A DNA stretch of 64,000 nucleotides from NCBI RefSeq assembly GCF_011762195.1, contig NZ_JAASQK010000007.1, forward strand, positions 1 through 64,000. Reading direction: 5' to 3'. A program made the position numbers and the translations under genes. Position 1 is the first letter of the stretch, and each line of letters opens with the position of its first letter. This document shows, piece by piece, positions 40,365 through 49,532 of the stretch. Below the pieces are notes generated by a model that had not been told where the DNA came from, did no database searches, and saw only the letters and a program-made list of their open reading frames with translations. This stretch comes from Sphingomonas oligoaromativorans (GTDB taxonomy: Bacteria; Pseudomonadota; Alphaproteobacteria; Sphingomonadales; Sphingomonadaceae).

Positions 40365-41663
40365 GTGAGCCCTCCCCCCGCATCCGCCGCCGTCTCCCAA
40401 CTGATCGCCGAAGCGAATGCGGCCCAGCGCGCGGGGCGCCCCGACGTCGCGCGGCGCCATCTCGAAGCGGCCCTGACGCAAGAACCCGCCAATCCGCACG
40501 CCCTCAACATGCTCGGCCTGATGCTGCTCGGCGAGCAGCAGGCGGAGGCCGGTCGCGCCCTGCTGGTCCGTGCGACCGAGGCCGACCCCGACGCGGCGCC
40601 GCTGTGGCAGAATCTCGCGACCGCGCATCGCGCGCTGGGGGATGACGAAGGCGAGCGGACGGCACTGGACGCGGTGCTGGATCGCGATCCCTACGCGCTC
40701 ACCGCGCAGGTGCGCAAAGCCGAGCTGCACGAGCGGCTGGGCGAGGAACATGCCGCGACCGCCGCGTGGCAGGCGGTGCTGATGCTCTGCGCCCGTCAGC
40801 AGCAGCCGTCGCCGATCATCCTCGATCTCGCCCGCCGCGCGCAGGCCTATGTCGAGGAGCGGGCGGCGCGACTGGACGAGCATCTCATCGAAGGCCTCGC
40901 CACGGTGCGCGCCGGCCTCTCCGCCGATGCCACCCGGCGCTTCGATGCCTGCCTCGATCATGCGCGGGGCAAGCGCAAGGTCTACATCTCGCAATGTTCG
41001 GGGCTGTACTTCCCCTTCCTACCGATGGACGAGTTCTTCCCGCGCCATCATTTCCCGTGGATGGAGAAGCTCGAGGCTGCGACGCCCGCCATCCGGCGCG
41101 AGTTCGAGGCGCTGCTCGAAAGCGACGGCGGAGGGTTCAGGCCCTATGTCGACTTGCCCTCGGGCGCGGCCGAGAATGTCTGGAGCGAACTCAGCCGCTC
41201 GACGCGGTGGAGCGCCTATTATCTGTGGCGCTACGGCGTGCGGAACGACGCCGCCTGCGCGCGCTGCCCGGAGACGGCGGCGCTGCTCGACGGGCTCCCG
41301 CTGGCCGATCATTCGGGCCGCGCGCCGACCGTCTTCTTCTCGCTGCTGGAACCGCACACGCGCATCCCGCCGCATACCGGCGTCAGCAACACGCGCGCGA
41401 TCATCCATCTGCCGCTGATGCTGCCGCCCGGCTGCGGCTTCCGCGTCGGCGGCGAGACACGCGAGTGGGAGATCGGCCGGGCCTGGGCGTTCGACGACAC
41501 GATCGAGCATGAGGCGTGGAACGACAGCGACCAGATGCGCGCGATCCTGATCTTCGACGTGTGGAATCCGCATCTGGCTGAGGAGGAGCGTGCGTTGCTC
41601 CGCACCTTCTATGCCTCGGCGGATACGAGCGGCCTCAATCCAGAGCCCGCACCGGGCTTCTAG
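40365..41663 (+). CDS. TPR protein with aspartyl/asparaginyl beta-hydroxylase domain
   Basis: 432 residues. An N-terminal TPR region (about 8-125; NPHALNMLGLMLLGEQQAEAGRALLVRA) leads to a PF05118-type hydroxylase domain (about 230-415). Iron ligands are His337 (IPPHTGVSN) and His382 (IEHEAWN). As in the AspH family, the usual carboxylate ligand is replaced by Gly. RAIIHLPLM supplies the 2-oxoglutarate-binding region. No signal peptide, so cytoplasmic. Start GTG 40365 is the best fit, without a strong ribosome site. It is 14 bases before the sulfotransferase-like gene, with a TonB receptor facing them. It probably hydroxylates a protein or peptide; the substrate is unknown. Confidence 0.85.
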   Translation: MSPPPASAAVSQLIAEANAAQRAGRPDVARRHLEAALTQEPANPHALNMLGLMLLGEQQAEAGRALLVRATEADPDAAPLWQNLATAHRALGDDEGERTALDAVLDRDPYALTAQVRKAELHERLGEEHAATAAWQAVLMLCARQQQPSPIILDLARRAQAYVEERAARLDEHLIEGLATVRAGLSADATRRFDACLDHARGKRKVYISQCSGLYFPFLPMDEFFPRHHFPWMEKLEAATPAIRREFEALLESDGGGFRPYVDLPSGAAENVWSELSRSTRWSAYYLWRYGVRNDAACARCPETAALLDGLPLADHSGRAPTVFFSLLEPHTRIPPHTGVSNTRAIIHLPLMLPPGCGFRVGGETREWEIGRAWAFDDTIEHEAWNDSDQMRAILIFDVWNPHLAEEERALLRTFYASADTSGLNPEPAPGF

Positions 41664-41677
41664 GCGGTAAGGACGCG

Positions 41678-42718
41678 ATGACCGACAGCCGAGCCTCCGC
41701 CGTGGAGACCATCGCCCGCGATCCGCTCTGGCTGCCGCATCGCTATGATCCGGGTTATGACGCGATCCATTATCTGCGCCTCGACCGGGCGCAGCATGAC
41801 GCGCTGACCTTCCTCATCGACAGCGAACTGCCCGCCGGCCTCGACAAGTTGGTGCTGGAGCGCGCGCTCAGCGTCGGGGCCGCCGCATCCGGTGCGGCGC
41901 CGCTGCACTTCATCTTCCACTCGGCCTATTGCTGTTCAACGCTGCTCGCCCGCGCCTTCAACCAGCCGGGCATCGCGATGGGGCTCAAGGAACCGACCAT
42001 CTTCAACGACATCGTCGGCTGGCGGAGGCGTGGCGCCGGACCACAGCGGGTGGCCGCTGTACTGAGCGACGTGATGACGCTGCTCGCCCAGCCTTTCGCC
42101 ACCGGCGAGGCGGTGATCGCCAAGCCCTCCAACGTGCTCAACGGGCTTGCCATGCCGATCCTGGCAATGCGCCCGGAAACGCACGCGCTGCTGCTGCACG
42201 CGCCGCTGCCGGTCTATCTCGCCTCGATCGCCAAGAAGGGGATGTGGGGGGCGCTCTGGGTGCGCGAGCATTTCCGCGGGGCGCTCAAGGACGGGATCGT
42301 CCAGCTCGGCTTTCAGGCCGACGATTATCTGGGGCAGACCGATCTCCAGATCGCCGCCGCCGGCTGGCTTGCGCAACATGCGGTGTTCGAGGCAGTGGTG
42401 AAGCGCTTCGGGCCGGGCCGCGTCCGCACGCTCGACAGCGACACGCTGCTGGCCCGGAAGGGCGAGGCGCTGGCCGCGCTCTCGCGTCTGTTCGGCCTCG
42501 CGATGACCCGCGAGCAGACCGATGCCATCGCCGACGGCCCGATCTTCGCGCGCCACTCGAAATTCGCGACGCCGTTCGGCGCGGGCCAGCGCGAGCGCGA
42601 GCATGAGGCCCTCCCCGCCAGCCAGCGCGAGGAGATCGAAAAGGTCACCGTCTGGGCCGAGGCGGTCGCCGCCCATGCCGGTATCCCGCTTCAGCTCGGC
42701 GCGCCGCTGCTCGACTGA
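41678..42718 (+). CDS. sulfotransferase-like P-loop protein (tentative)
   Basis: 346 residues, no signal peptide. The segment HFIFHSAYCCSTLLARAF (about 78-95) resembles the 5'-phosphosulfate-binding loop of sulfotransferases (usually RSGTTLL), and LKEPTIFND soon after matches their next conserved block; VIAKPSNVLNGLAMPILA may supply the 3'-phosphate contact. The Ser/Cys-rich loop departs from the consensus, so the donor nucleotide is not certain. It follows the beta-hydroxylase gene by 14 bases and is almost certainly cotranscribed with it. The C-terminal part (about 200-346) is unassigned. Confidence 0.7.
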   Translation: MTDSRASAVETIARDPLWLPHRYDPGYDAIHYLRLDRAQHDALTFLIDSELPAGLDKLVLERALSVGAAASGAAPLHFIFHSAYCCSTLLARAFNQPGIAMGLKEPTIFNDIVGWRRRGAGPQRVAAVLSDVMTLLAQPFATGEAVIAKPSNVLNGLAMPILAMRPETHALLLHAPLPVYLASIAKKGMWGALWVREHFRGALKDGIVQLGFQADDYLGQTDLQIAAAGWLAQHAVFEAVVKRFGPGRVRTLDSDTLLARKGEALAALSRLFGLAMTREQTDAIADGPIFARHSKFATPFGAGQREREHEALPASQREEIEKVTVWAEAVAAHAGIPLQLGAPLLD

Positions 42719-42832
42719 TCCCCGCGCCGCGCGATCCGCGGGCGTTTCCTATCGCGATACTTTGCGGACGCCGCCTCGCGCGGCCGTTCCCGCCTGCCCG
42801 CGCCATTCGGCGCCGCTTTCATCGCGCCCATG

Positions 42833-42866
42833 AAAAAAGGGCGGCTCCCGAAGGAACCGCCCCTAT
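42833..42866 (-). terminator. terminator of the TonB-dependent receptor gene
   Basis: On the minus strand GGGCGGTTCC pairs with GGAGCCGCCC across a short loop and runs directly into TTTTTT. It is 25 bases beyond the receptor stop; the plus-strand side ends in CTATTTTC and may also serve the convergent gene. Confidence 0.8.
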
Positions 42867-42890
42867 TTTCCTCGCTGACGATGCGAAGGA

Positions 42891-45809
42891 TCAGAAGTTG
42901 ACCTTCGCGCTCATCACGAAGCGGCGGCCCAGCGTGTCGTAAGTCGCCGGGTAGGTGTTGCCGCTGTTATAGGTGGTGGAACCGATATCCGAACCGACGA
43001 TCGGCGGATCGCGGTCGAGCAGGTTCTGAACCTCGAAGGTGAGGGTCAGGTGCTCATTCACCGTGGTCTGTGCCGTCAGATCGAAATAATCAGCCGGCTT
43101 GATATGCTGGAATTGAGGAGCAACCTTGTTGACCTCGAGGGCCAGCGGCTCGTAGTCGAGGCTATCGATATGACGCCACAACAGTGACAGCTCGGACTTG
43201 CCGAAGTCGAGAGTGGTACGCTGGCTCCACTGGAACTTCGGAATCGGCGAACCAACGGATTCACCACCACCGATACCACAGTTCGAGCTGTAATAGCCGA
43301 CGCACTCACGATTGACGTCGAACGCCGATGCCTGGAACTTCGAACGGAAGGTATAGTTCCCGTTGAAGCTCAGCCCAAGGTGAGCAAAGCCGAGGTCGCG
43401 GTTATAGTTCAGCGAGAGGTCGATACCGTCGGTCAGCAGCGTGCCGCTGTTGGTCAGGAAGGCTGGGAGACCGCTACCCGGACCTGCCTGATCGCCATTG
43501 AGGCTGCCCGTGTTCGGGTCACGATGGATCAGAAGGCACGCCGCACTCGAAGCGGCTGCCGCGGACGGATTAAGAGGATCCGGACCAAAGCAGTTGGCGA
43601 TCGAGTTCCCCGACGTCTGACTCGAAATCGCATTGGTGATCTTGATATGATAATAATCGATCGTCGCGGTGAAGCCCGGAATGAGGTTACGCGGCTGCAA
43701 CACCGCACCTAGCGTATAGGTGTTGGCCTTTTCCGGCTTCAGATTCTGGTTGCCCGAGAACAGGGCATTGGACTGACCCGCCGAAGGCTGCTCGATGGTA
43801 CCAAGGCTGCTCTGCGGCGCGCCCTGAGCCACGCAGACGGCAGCCAGATTCGCATTGTTGGTCGGCGCTGCGCCGGCGCAGGGGTCGAAGTTGAGGTTGG
43901 TCAACCCGACGGCAGCCGGCGAGAACAGTTCGTTGAGGTTCGGCGCGCGGACGGCATGCGAATATTCCGCACGCAGCTTGACGCCCTGAACCGGCTCCCA
44001 AACGCCGCCGCCCTTGTAGGTGGTGGTGTTGAAGCGGTTTTCGGTGCCGTAGATCTTGTAGTGCGAATAGCGAATGCCGGCGTCGATGCTCAGGCTATGG
44101 AAGCCCGGGCGATCCTGGATGAGCGGTGCGTTCAGCTCGCCGAAGCCTTCATAGACGTCATAGCTGTCGCTGAACGGAATAACCGCCGAACCGGACCCGC
44201 CGAGTTCGCCCGGGCTCTCCGCCAGCTGATCGGCTTCCTGCGAAGCCTTGTATTTGCGATACTCAGCACCGACGGCGAAGTTGATCGGATCATTCGCCAT
44301 CGGGCTGGCGACGCCGAAGTCGCCGCTGATGTCCGCATGAGCCTGGGCCAGCGAAGTTTTGACCGCCGTGGTGCTCTTGACCTGCAGGAATGCGGCCTGC
44401 TCAGCCGAGATGCTGCCCGGGGGGCCAAAAATATCGATCGGGACGCAGCCGTTCGACGGATCGACACAGGTGCCATCGGGATTCAGCGCCAGCCCCTGCT
44501 GGAGACGCTTGATGTCGGTGTAACCCTGAAGCGTCTGGGTGTTCGTGCTGTTGCCATACGAACCATATGCGTTGAACTTGAGGTGACTGTTGATGTCGCC
44601 ACGCACGCCGAGCTGATAATCAAAGACACTCGTTACATAGTTCGAAACGCGATTGCCGACCTCAGGCGTACGACGGCGAAGGGTGACATTATTGAGCGTG
44701 TCAGCCGACGTGCAAGCCCCGATGCCCGCGGCATCGCAAAGCGCGGTGCGCTGCGCATCCGTGAGGTACGGGTTGCTGAGTGAAATGTTCACCGTGTTGT
44801 CGAACGCGCCCGATGGCGCGACAATCGTATTGACCGTGTTCTGCGAATACAGGCCACGAGTATAGACTTCGATGTGGTCGGTAACCTCGTAATGCCCCTG
44901 CGCGAAAATGTTGTAGCGCTTGAACGGCGTCTGGAGGACGTTGAACGGATTGAAGTTGTAGGGCGTGAACGCCGACCCCAAGACGCCCGTGGTCGGGTCG
45001 AACCGCAGGTAACCCTGGCCGAAATTGAAGCCGGTCACCGGTGTGGTGCCCGAGCCGCCAGCCGAACCATCAGCCGATGCGATGGCGTCATGCGAGAAGC
45101 CGCGATCGCCGTCATAGACGGCATCAGACTTCTGATAGCCGATGCCGAGCACGACGTTGCCGCGGCCGTCGTCGAAGTTCGCGCCGGTCGTGATGTCGAT
45201 GCGCTGGACATGGCCGTCGCCGCGCTGCGTGAGCTGCTGCGAGGCGTCGACCTCGAGGCCGGCGAAGTTCTTGCGGGTGACGAAGTTGACGACGCCCGAC
45301 ACGGCGTCCGCGCCGTAGGTGGTCGAGTTACCGCCCGTCAGAACGTCGACGCGCTCGATGAGGGCGAGCGGAATGTCGTTGAGATCGGTGACGCCCGTGA
45401 GGGTCGCCGGCACGATGCGCGTGCCGTCGAGCAGGACGACGTTGCGGTTGTCGCCGAGACCACGAAGGTTGACGGTCGAGAAGCCGCCGCTGCCGTTGTT
45501 GATGGCGTTGCCGATGCCTGGAACCACGCCCGGGATGTCGCGGATCAGCGACTCGGCGGTGTTCGACTGCTTGAGCTGCATTTCCTTGCGGTCCGTCACC
45601 AGCACGGGCGCCGCCGACACAAGGTTCGGATTCTTGATGAGCGAGCCGGTGACGACGATCGCGTTGGCGTCAGGCGCGGCGGCCGGAGCGGCCGGAGCGG
45701 GCTGCGCGTCCTGAGCGACCGCCGGGGAAGCGAGGCCCAGCATCAGGGGCGCGAGGCCGCCGACCAGAGCCGAGCTGGTGCGGAAGCGAGAGAGAGCGAC
45801 GGATATCAC
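42891..45809 (-). CDS. TonB-dependent outer-membrane receptor
   Basis: 972 residues. The signal peptide (LAPLMLGLASPAVAQ) and an Ala/Pro-rich linker precede a TonB-box-like NAIVVTGSLI (about 49-58). The plug domain (about 60-185) contains STVNLRGLGDNRNVVLLDGTRIV and GADAVSGVVNFVTRK. The beta-barrel (about 200-972) has LKPEKANTYTLGAVL and ends in an aromatic residue (SAKVNF), the outer-membrane insertion signal. There is no N-terminal signalling (STN) domain. It imports an unknown large ligand using energy from TonB-ExbBD. Start is GTG behind GGGGATTCG. The base composition is visibly less GC-rich than that of neighbours. Confidence 0.95.
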   Translation of the reverse strand: MISVALSRFRTSSALVGGLAPLMLGLASPAVAQDAQPAPAAPAAAPDANAIVVTGSLIKNPNLVSAAPVLVTDRKEMQLKQSNTAESLIRDIPGVVPGIGNAINNGSGGFSTVNLRGLGDNRNVVLLDGTRIVPATLTGVTDLNDIPLALIERVDVLTGGNSTTYGADAVSGVVNFVTRKNFAGLEVDASQQLTQRGDGHVQRIDITTGANFDDGRGNVVLGIGYQKSDAVYDGDRGFSHDAIASADGSAGGSGTTPVTGFNFGQGYLRFDPTTGVLGSAFTPYNFNPFNVLQTPFKRYNIFAQGHYEVTDHIEVYTRGLYSQNTVNTIVAPSGAFDNTVNISLSNPYLTDAQRTALCDAAGIGACTSADTLNNVTLRRRTPEVGNRVSNYVTSVFDYQLGVRGDINSHLKFNAYGSYGNSTNTQTLQGYTDIKRLQQGLALNPDGTCVDPSNGCVPIDIFGPPGSISAEQAAFLQVKSTTAVKTSLAQAHADISGDFGVASPMANDPINFAVGAEYRKYKASQEADQLAESPGELGGSGSAVIPFSDSYDVYEGFGELNAPLIQDRPGFHSLSIDAGIRYSHYKIYGTENRFNTTTYKGGGVWEPVQGVKLRAEYSHAVRAPNLNELFSPAAVGLTNLNFDPCAGAAPTNNANLAAVCVAQGAPQSSLGTIEQPSAGQSNALFSGNQNLKPEKANTYTLGAVLQPRNLIPGFTATIDYYHIKITNAISSQTSGNSIANCFGPDPLNPSAAAASSAACLLIHRDPNTGSLNGDQAGPGSGLPAFLTNSGTLLTDGIDLSLNYNRDLGFAHLGLSFNGNYTFRSKFQASAFDVNRECVGYYSSNCGIGGGESVGSPIPKFQWSQRTTLDFGKSELSLLWRHIDSLDYEPLALEVNKVAPQFQHIKPADYFDLTAQTTVNEHLTLTFEVQNLLDRDPPIVGSDIGSTTYNSGNTYPATYDTLGRRFVMSAKVNF

Positions 45810-46314
45810 GAGCGAATCCCCTTATTCAGACCGGCGGGCCGTGCCCCCCGGATATACCCGGCAGCCTACGGATCTTAGCGTCCGCACGGCTCCATAAGTG
45901 TCACCTATGCTGGAAACAGGCCCGGAAGGAAGCGGACCGCGGGGTTCACGATGCAAAAGCTCGCAAACTGTCTCTTTGATGCAACAATCGTCCCGGAGGC
46001 GGGTATTTCCCGTAATCGATCGCTATCGAAATGCCCTCCCGATGCGCCAGAAAGCGGCTAAATCCACGGAAATTCGTCGGGTTTCACCCCGGCGGCGACA
46101 CCCCTGCCCCGAAACGCGGTTGTTGCGCGAGTGCGACACAGAGAGGGCCGGGGCCAAGCGACACGCGACTGAATATATCAAAAGCGCCCACCTGGCCGTT
46201 CGGCAGGTCGCCGCCGCTGGCCGATATTTCTGTGGAGAAGAGGGGAAGAGGGCTGCTAACCGAAGCCGGCTTCCCGGCTCATGATCGCGCGGGAAAGGTA
46301 AGGTGGGAGCGTCG
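45810..46314. other. intergenic region between divergent receptor and exported-protein genes
   Basis: About 505 bases with lower GC than the surrounding genes. I find no convincing protein gene, tRNA or riboswitch. It must hold the receptor promoter (a TATATC stretch lies near 45852-45857 on the minus strand) and that of the 46315 gene (an AATATATCAAAAG stretch near 46171-46183). Neither has a clear -35. Confidence 0.5.
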
Positions 46315-46839
46315 ATGATGCGTGTCGGATTGATCGTCGCCACAATGGCATTCGGCACGGCGGCCTCGGCGGCGGCGGCGCCCCCGGCCCTTCCCACCGA
46401 GCTTCAGGGCCTCGCCGCCTGCCGGGCGATGGCGGACAACGGCGCGCGCCTCGCCTGCTACGACGCCGCCACCGCGCATCTCGAAGCGGCCGTGAACAAG
46501 CATGACGTGCTGGTGCTCAACCGCGACGACATGCGGGCCACCCGCCGCGGACTTTTCGGCTTCACACTGCCCAAGACCTCGCTGTTCGGCCGCTCGGGCA
46601 GCGACAGCGAGCATGACGACGTCTCCGAAATCGATGCGAAGGTCACGACCGCCAGCTCGCTGGGATACGGCATATGGCGGATGCGCCTCGACGACGGCGC
46701 CCTCTGGGAGACCACCGAGGCGGTCGAGTGGGATGGCCCGCACGCCGGATCGAAGATCCACCTGAAGCGCGGCACGCTCGGCAGTTACTTCATGACGATC
46801 GACGGCGCCCGAGCGGTGCGCGCGCGCCGGGTCGGCTGA
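46315..46839 (+). CDS. exported protein of unknown function
   Basis: About 174 residues with a signal peptide (VGLIVATMAFGTAASAAAA). The mature N-terminus has LAACRAMADNGARLACYDAA, a paired-Cys motif of the form C-x(n)-RLxCYD seen in many exported proteobacterial proteins, including some secretion-system accessory proteins. The C-terminal half (SEIDAKVTTASSLGYGIWRMRLDDGALWETTE) looks like a small beta-barrel. AAGGTGGGAG precedes the ATG pair at 46315/46318. Function unknown. Confidence 0.82.
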   Translation: MMRVGLIVATMAFGTAASAAAAPPALPTELQGLAACRAMADNGARLACYDAATAHLEAAVNKHDVLVLNRDDMRATRRGLFGFTLPKTSLFGRSGSDSEHDDVSEIDAKVTTASSLGYGIWRMRLDDGALWETTEAVEWDGPHAGSKIHLKRGTLGSYFMTIDGARAVRARRVG

Positions 46840-46868
46840 TCCGCCTTCCGGGATCGCCGGGAATATCC

Positions 46869-47786
46869 CTATTCGGGGACGGGGGACGTCGACTCGACCA
46901 GCAGCGGATCGATGCGCTCGCCCCGCCATGTGAGCGCCCAGTGCAGATGCGGGCCGGTGGCTCGGCCGGTCATGCCGCTCTCGCCGATCACCTGTCCCTG
47001 ACGCACCACGTCGCCCACCTTCACGTCGATATGGCTGAGGTGGAGGAAGGCGCTGTCGAGCCCCATGCCGTGGCCGACCATCAGCAGATGCCCCTCCAGC
47101 GTGAACGGATCGCCCGAGGCCGCGAGCAGCACCACGCCATCGGCCGGAGCCCGGATCGGCGTGCCCTGCGGCACGGCGAGGTCGAGGCCGGAATGATAGC
47201 TGCCCTTCTCGCCCTTATAGACGCGCTGGGCGCCGAACAGGCCGCTGACACGCGCGTTGGCGGGCCAGATGAAACTCTGCCGCCAGCCGTCGCTGACGAT
47301 GCTGGCGGCCTGCACGCGCGCCGCCTTGATCTGCGCCAGTTCGCCCGCACGGATGCGGAGGAACTCCGCCGGCGGCTGCCGATATTTGGGTATCGGAAGC
47401 GACTCGATCCGCCATTCGCGCGGCGCCACCGCGAGATGGTCCACGACGGTGGTGCCGTCGCGCCGCGTCGCGGTGAGGGTGGCCGTCGGGCCATGATCCC
47501 GCCCGAACGCGATCAGGAAGCGGCCGTCGGCGCCGAGCGGCACGTCCGCCCCGTCGAGCACCAGGGAGATGGTCCCGCCCGGCGCGGTGCCGATCAGCAT
47601 CCCGCCCTGGCTCATCGCTCCCTTGAAGGAGAAGCTCGTGCCTCCGCTCGCCGGCGCCACCGGGAGCTGCACGGCCGGGCGCGGCGCGGGCGGCGGCTCC
47701 GTCGGCGCCTTCGCCTGGGGCCGGGAGGCCGCGCACGCCGCCAGGGCGAGCAGCGTGCCGGCGGCGATCGCCCCCTTCACCCGCAT
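46869..47786 (-). CDS. M23 family metallopeptidase (LytM domain), lipoprotein
   Basis: 305 residues. The N-terminus ends in a lipobox-like LAAC (GTLLALAACAAS), so probably lipid-anchored. A Pro-rich linker and a beta domain (about 50-170) precede the M23 domain (about 190-300), with zinc ligands in YHSGLDLAV (HxxxD) and GPHLHW (His280, His282). All catalytic residues are present, so it likely cuts peptidoglycan cross-links. Its ATG shares a base with the stop of the upstream DUF2093 gene (TGATG). Confidence 0.92.
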   Translation of the reverse strand: MRVKGAIAAGTLLALAACAASRPQAKAPTEPPPAPRPAVQLPVAPASGGTSFSFKGAMSQGGMLIGTAPGGTISLVLDGADVPLGADGRFLIAFGRDHGPTATLTATRRDGTTVVDHLAVAPREWRIESLPIPKYRQPPAEFLRIRAGELAQIKAARVQAASIVSDGWRQSFIWPANARVSGLFGAQRVYKGEKGSYHSGLDLAVPQGTPIRAPADGVVLLAASGDPFTLEGHLLMVGHGMGLDSAFLHLSHIDVKVGDVVRQGQVIGESGMTGRATGPHLHWALTWRGERIDPLLVESTSPVPE

Positions 47787-47986
47787 CAGCCCTTCAGTTC
47801 CGCCTTTGTGGACATCTCGGCCGAGGCATAGGCCTCCTGCCGCTCGACGCTCCAGTAGCGCAGCCGGTCGAGCGGGATCGCCTCGCCCGACACCGCGCAG
47901 GTGACATGATCGCCGGGGACGAGAACCCGGAAGCTGTTGGCGAGATAGCGCAGCCGGGCCTCCCGGCCACTTTGCGACATGAGCAT
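47786..47986 (-). CDS. DUF2093 domain-containing protein
   Basis: 66 residues. REARLRYLANSFRVLVPGDHVTCAVSGEAIPL followed by DRLRYWSVERQEAYAS is the DUF2093 signature of alphaproteobacteria. Cys plus several charged residues, no membrane segment. AAAGGA lies eight bases before the ATG at 47986 (ATGs at 47992 and 47980 are alternatives). It sits between xseA and the M23 peptidase on one transcript. Function unknown. Confidence 0.88.
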   Translation of the reverse strand: MLMSQSGREARLRYLANSFRVLVPGDHVTCAVSGEAIPLDRLRYWSVERQEAYASAEMSTKAELKG

Positions 47987-48014
47987 GGACATATCCTTTT
48001 CCTGAAACCCCGAT

Positions 48015-49532
48015 TTAGAAGAGCTGCGGCTGAAGGGAAGGGTCACGCGGCGGCCGGGGCTTCGGGCGCGACGGCGGTGGCGATGCGTCGGTGGTGACGA
48101 CATCCACCCCGCCATCGGCGAAGATCAGCCGCATCGTGCCGACCTCCCGCGCCTTGTGCGCGCTGTCGACGACATGGCCGTCCGCCTCGACCCGCGCATA
48201 GCCGCGCCGGAGCACGAGATCGGGGTTGAGGCTCTGCGCCACGCGCCACAGCGCATCGAGCGTCGCCCGCGCCTCGGCGAGCCGACCGGTGACAAGCGTG
48301 GGACGGAGCGGCACGCGATCGAGCCGGCGCGCGGCATCCGCCACGGGCACCGCCGCCGCCCGCGCCAGATCGCGGCCGAGCCGATCGAGCGTCGCCCGCT
48401 CGCGCTCGACGCGCGAGGCCAGGAGGCGAGGGCGGAGCGCGCCCGCCGCATGGGCAAGATCACCGCGCGCCACCGCCAGCCGCTGCGACAGCGCGCGCGG
48501 CAGGCGCTCGCCGAGATCGTCGAGCTTCTGGCGCTGGCCCCCAAGCAGCGTGTCCGGCGTCGGCAGGCGGCGGGCGGTCGCGGTGAAGCGCTCCAGCCCC
48601 CGCTCGTGATAGCGCCGCGCGCACCGCGTCGCGCGATGGCCTAGCGTGTCGAGATAGCCGAGCAGCTCGGCCCGCACCGGCACCGCCATCTCGGCGGCGG
48701 CGGTGGGCGTCGGGGCGCGGCGATCGGCGGCGAAGTCGCAAAGCGTGGTGTCGGTCTCGTGGCCCACCGCCGAGATGATCGGGATCGAGCAGGCGGCCAC
48801 CGCGCGCACCACCACCTCTTCGTTGAACGCCCACAGATCCTCGATCGAGCCGCCGCCGCGCGCGACGATCACGAGGTCGGGCCGGGGCAGGGGGCCATCC
48901 TCCGGCATGGCGGAGAAGCCGTTGACCGCCGCCGCCACCTTCTCGGCCGCGCCCTCGCCCTGCACCGGCACGCCCCACACCAGCACGCGGCTCGGGAAGC
49001 GATCGGCGAGGCGGTGGAGGATGTCGCGGATCACCGCGCCGGTGGGCGAGGTGACGACCCCGATCACGCGCGGCACGAAGGGGAGGGCGACCTTGCGCTC
49101 CTCGTCGAACAGCCCCTCGGCGGCGAGCATTCGGCGGCGCTTGTCGAGCAGCGCCATCAGCGCGCCCTGACCCGCCAGCTCCATCCGGTCGATGACGATC
49201 TGGTATTTGGAGCGCCCCGGATAGGTGGTGAGCTTGCCCGTCGCGATCACCTCGATGCCGTCTTCGGGGCGGAAGCGCAGGCTCGCCGCCTGTCCCTTCC
49301 AGATCACGCCGTCGATCACCGCCTTGTCGTCCTTCAAGGCCATGTAGCAATGGCCCGAGACGTGGCGCTTGAACCCCGAGATCTCGCCGCGCACGCGGAC
49401 ATGGCCGAAACGATCCTCCACCGTCCGCTTGAGCGCGCCCGAGAGTTCGGAGACAGAGAGGGCGGGCGCGTTGTCGCCCGGCGCCTCGTCCGCTAGGAGC
49501 GCGCCATTGGGATAATCGGAAGGGGTGACCAT
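48015..49532 (-). CDS. xseA: exodeoxyribonuclease VII large subunit
   Basis: 505 residues. Catalytic subunit of the nuclease that degrades single-stranded DNA into oligonucleotides. The N-terminal OB domain (about 20-115; [19 protein letters not shown] and [20 protein letters not shown]) precedes the catalytic region with [18 protein letters not shown] and [17 protein letters not shown], then a long coiled coil. The ATG overlaps the divergent purD ATG by two bases in a CATG. The small subunit gene xseB is not in this window. Confidence 0.95.
   Translation of the reverse strand: MVTPSDYPNGALLADEAPGDNAPALSVSELSGALKRTVEDRFGHVRVRGEISGFKRHVSGHCYMALKDDKAVIDGVIWKGQAASLRFRPEDGIEVIATGKLTTYPGRSKYQIVIDRMELAGQGALMALLDKRRRMLAAEGLFDEERKVALPFVPRVIGVVTSPTGAVIRDILHRLADRFPSRVLVWGVPVQGEGAAEKVAAAVNGFSAMPEDGPLPRPDLVIVARGGGSIEDLWAFNEEVVVRAVAACSIPIISAVGHETDTTLCDFAADRRAPTPTAAAEMAVPVRAELLGYLDTLGHRATRCARRYHERGLERFTATARRLPTPDTLLGGQRQKLDDLGERLPRALSQRLAVARGDLAHAAGALRPRLLASRVERERATLDRLGRDLARAAAVPVADAARRLDRVPLRPTLVTGRLAEARATLDALWRVAQSLNPDLVLRRGYARVEADGHVVDSAHKAREVGTMRLIFADGGVDVVTTDASPPPSRPKPRPPRDPSLQPQLF

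Noticed and set aside
45810-46314. Cobalamin or other riboswitch upstream of the TonB receptor
   Set aside because: No B12-box-like conserved sequence or multi-stem structure could be found by eye.
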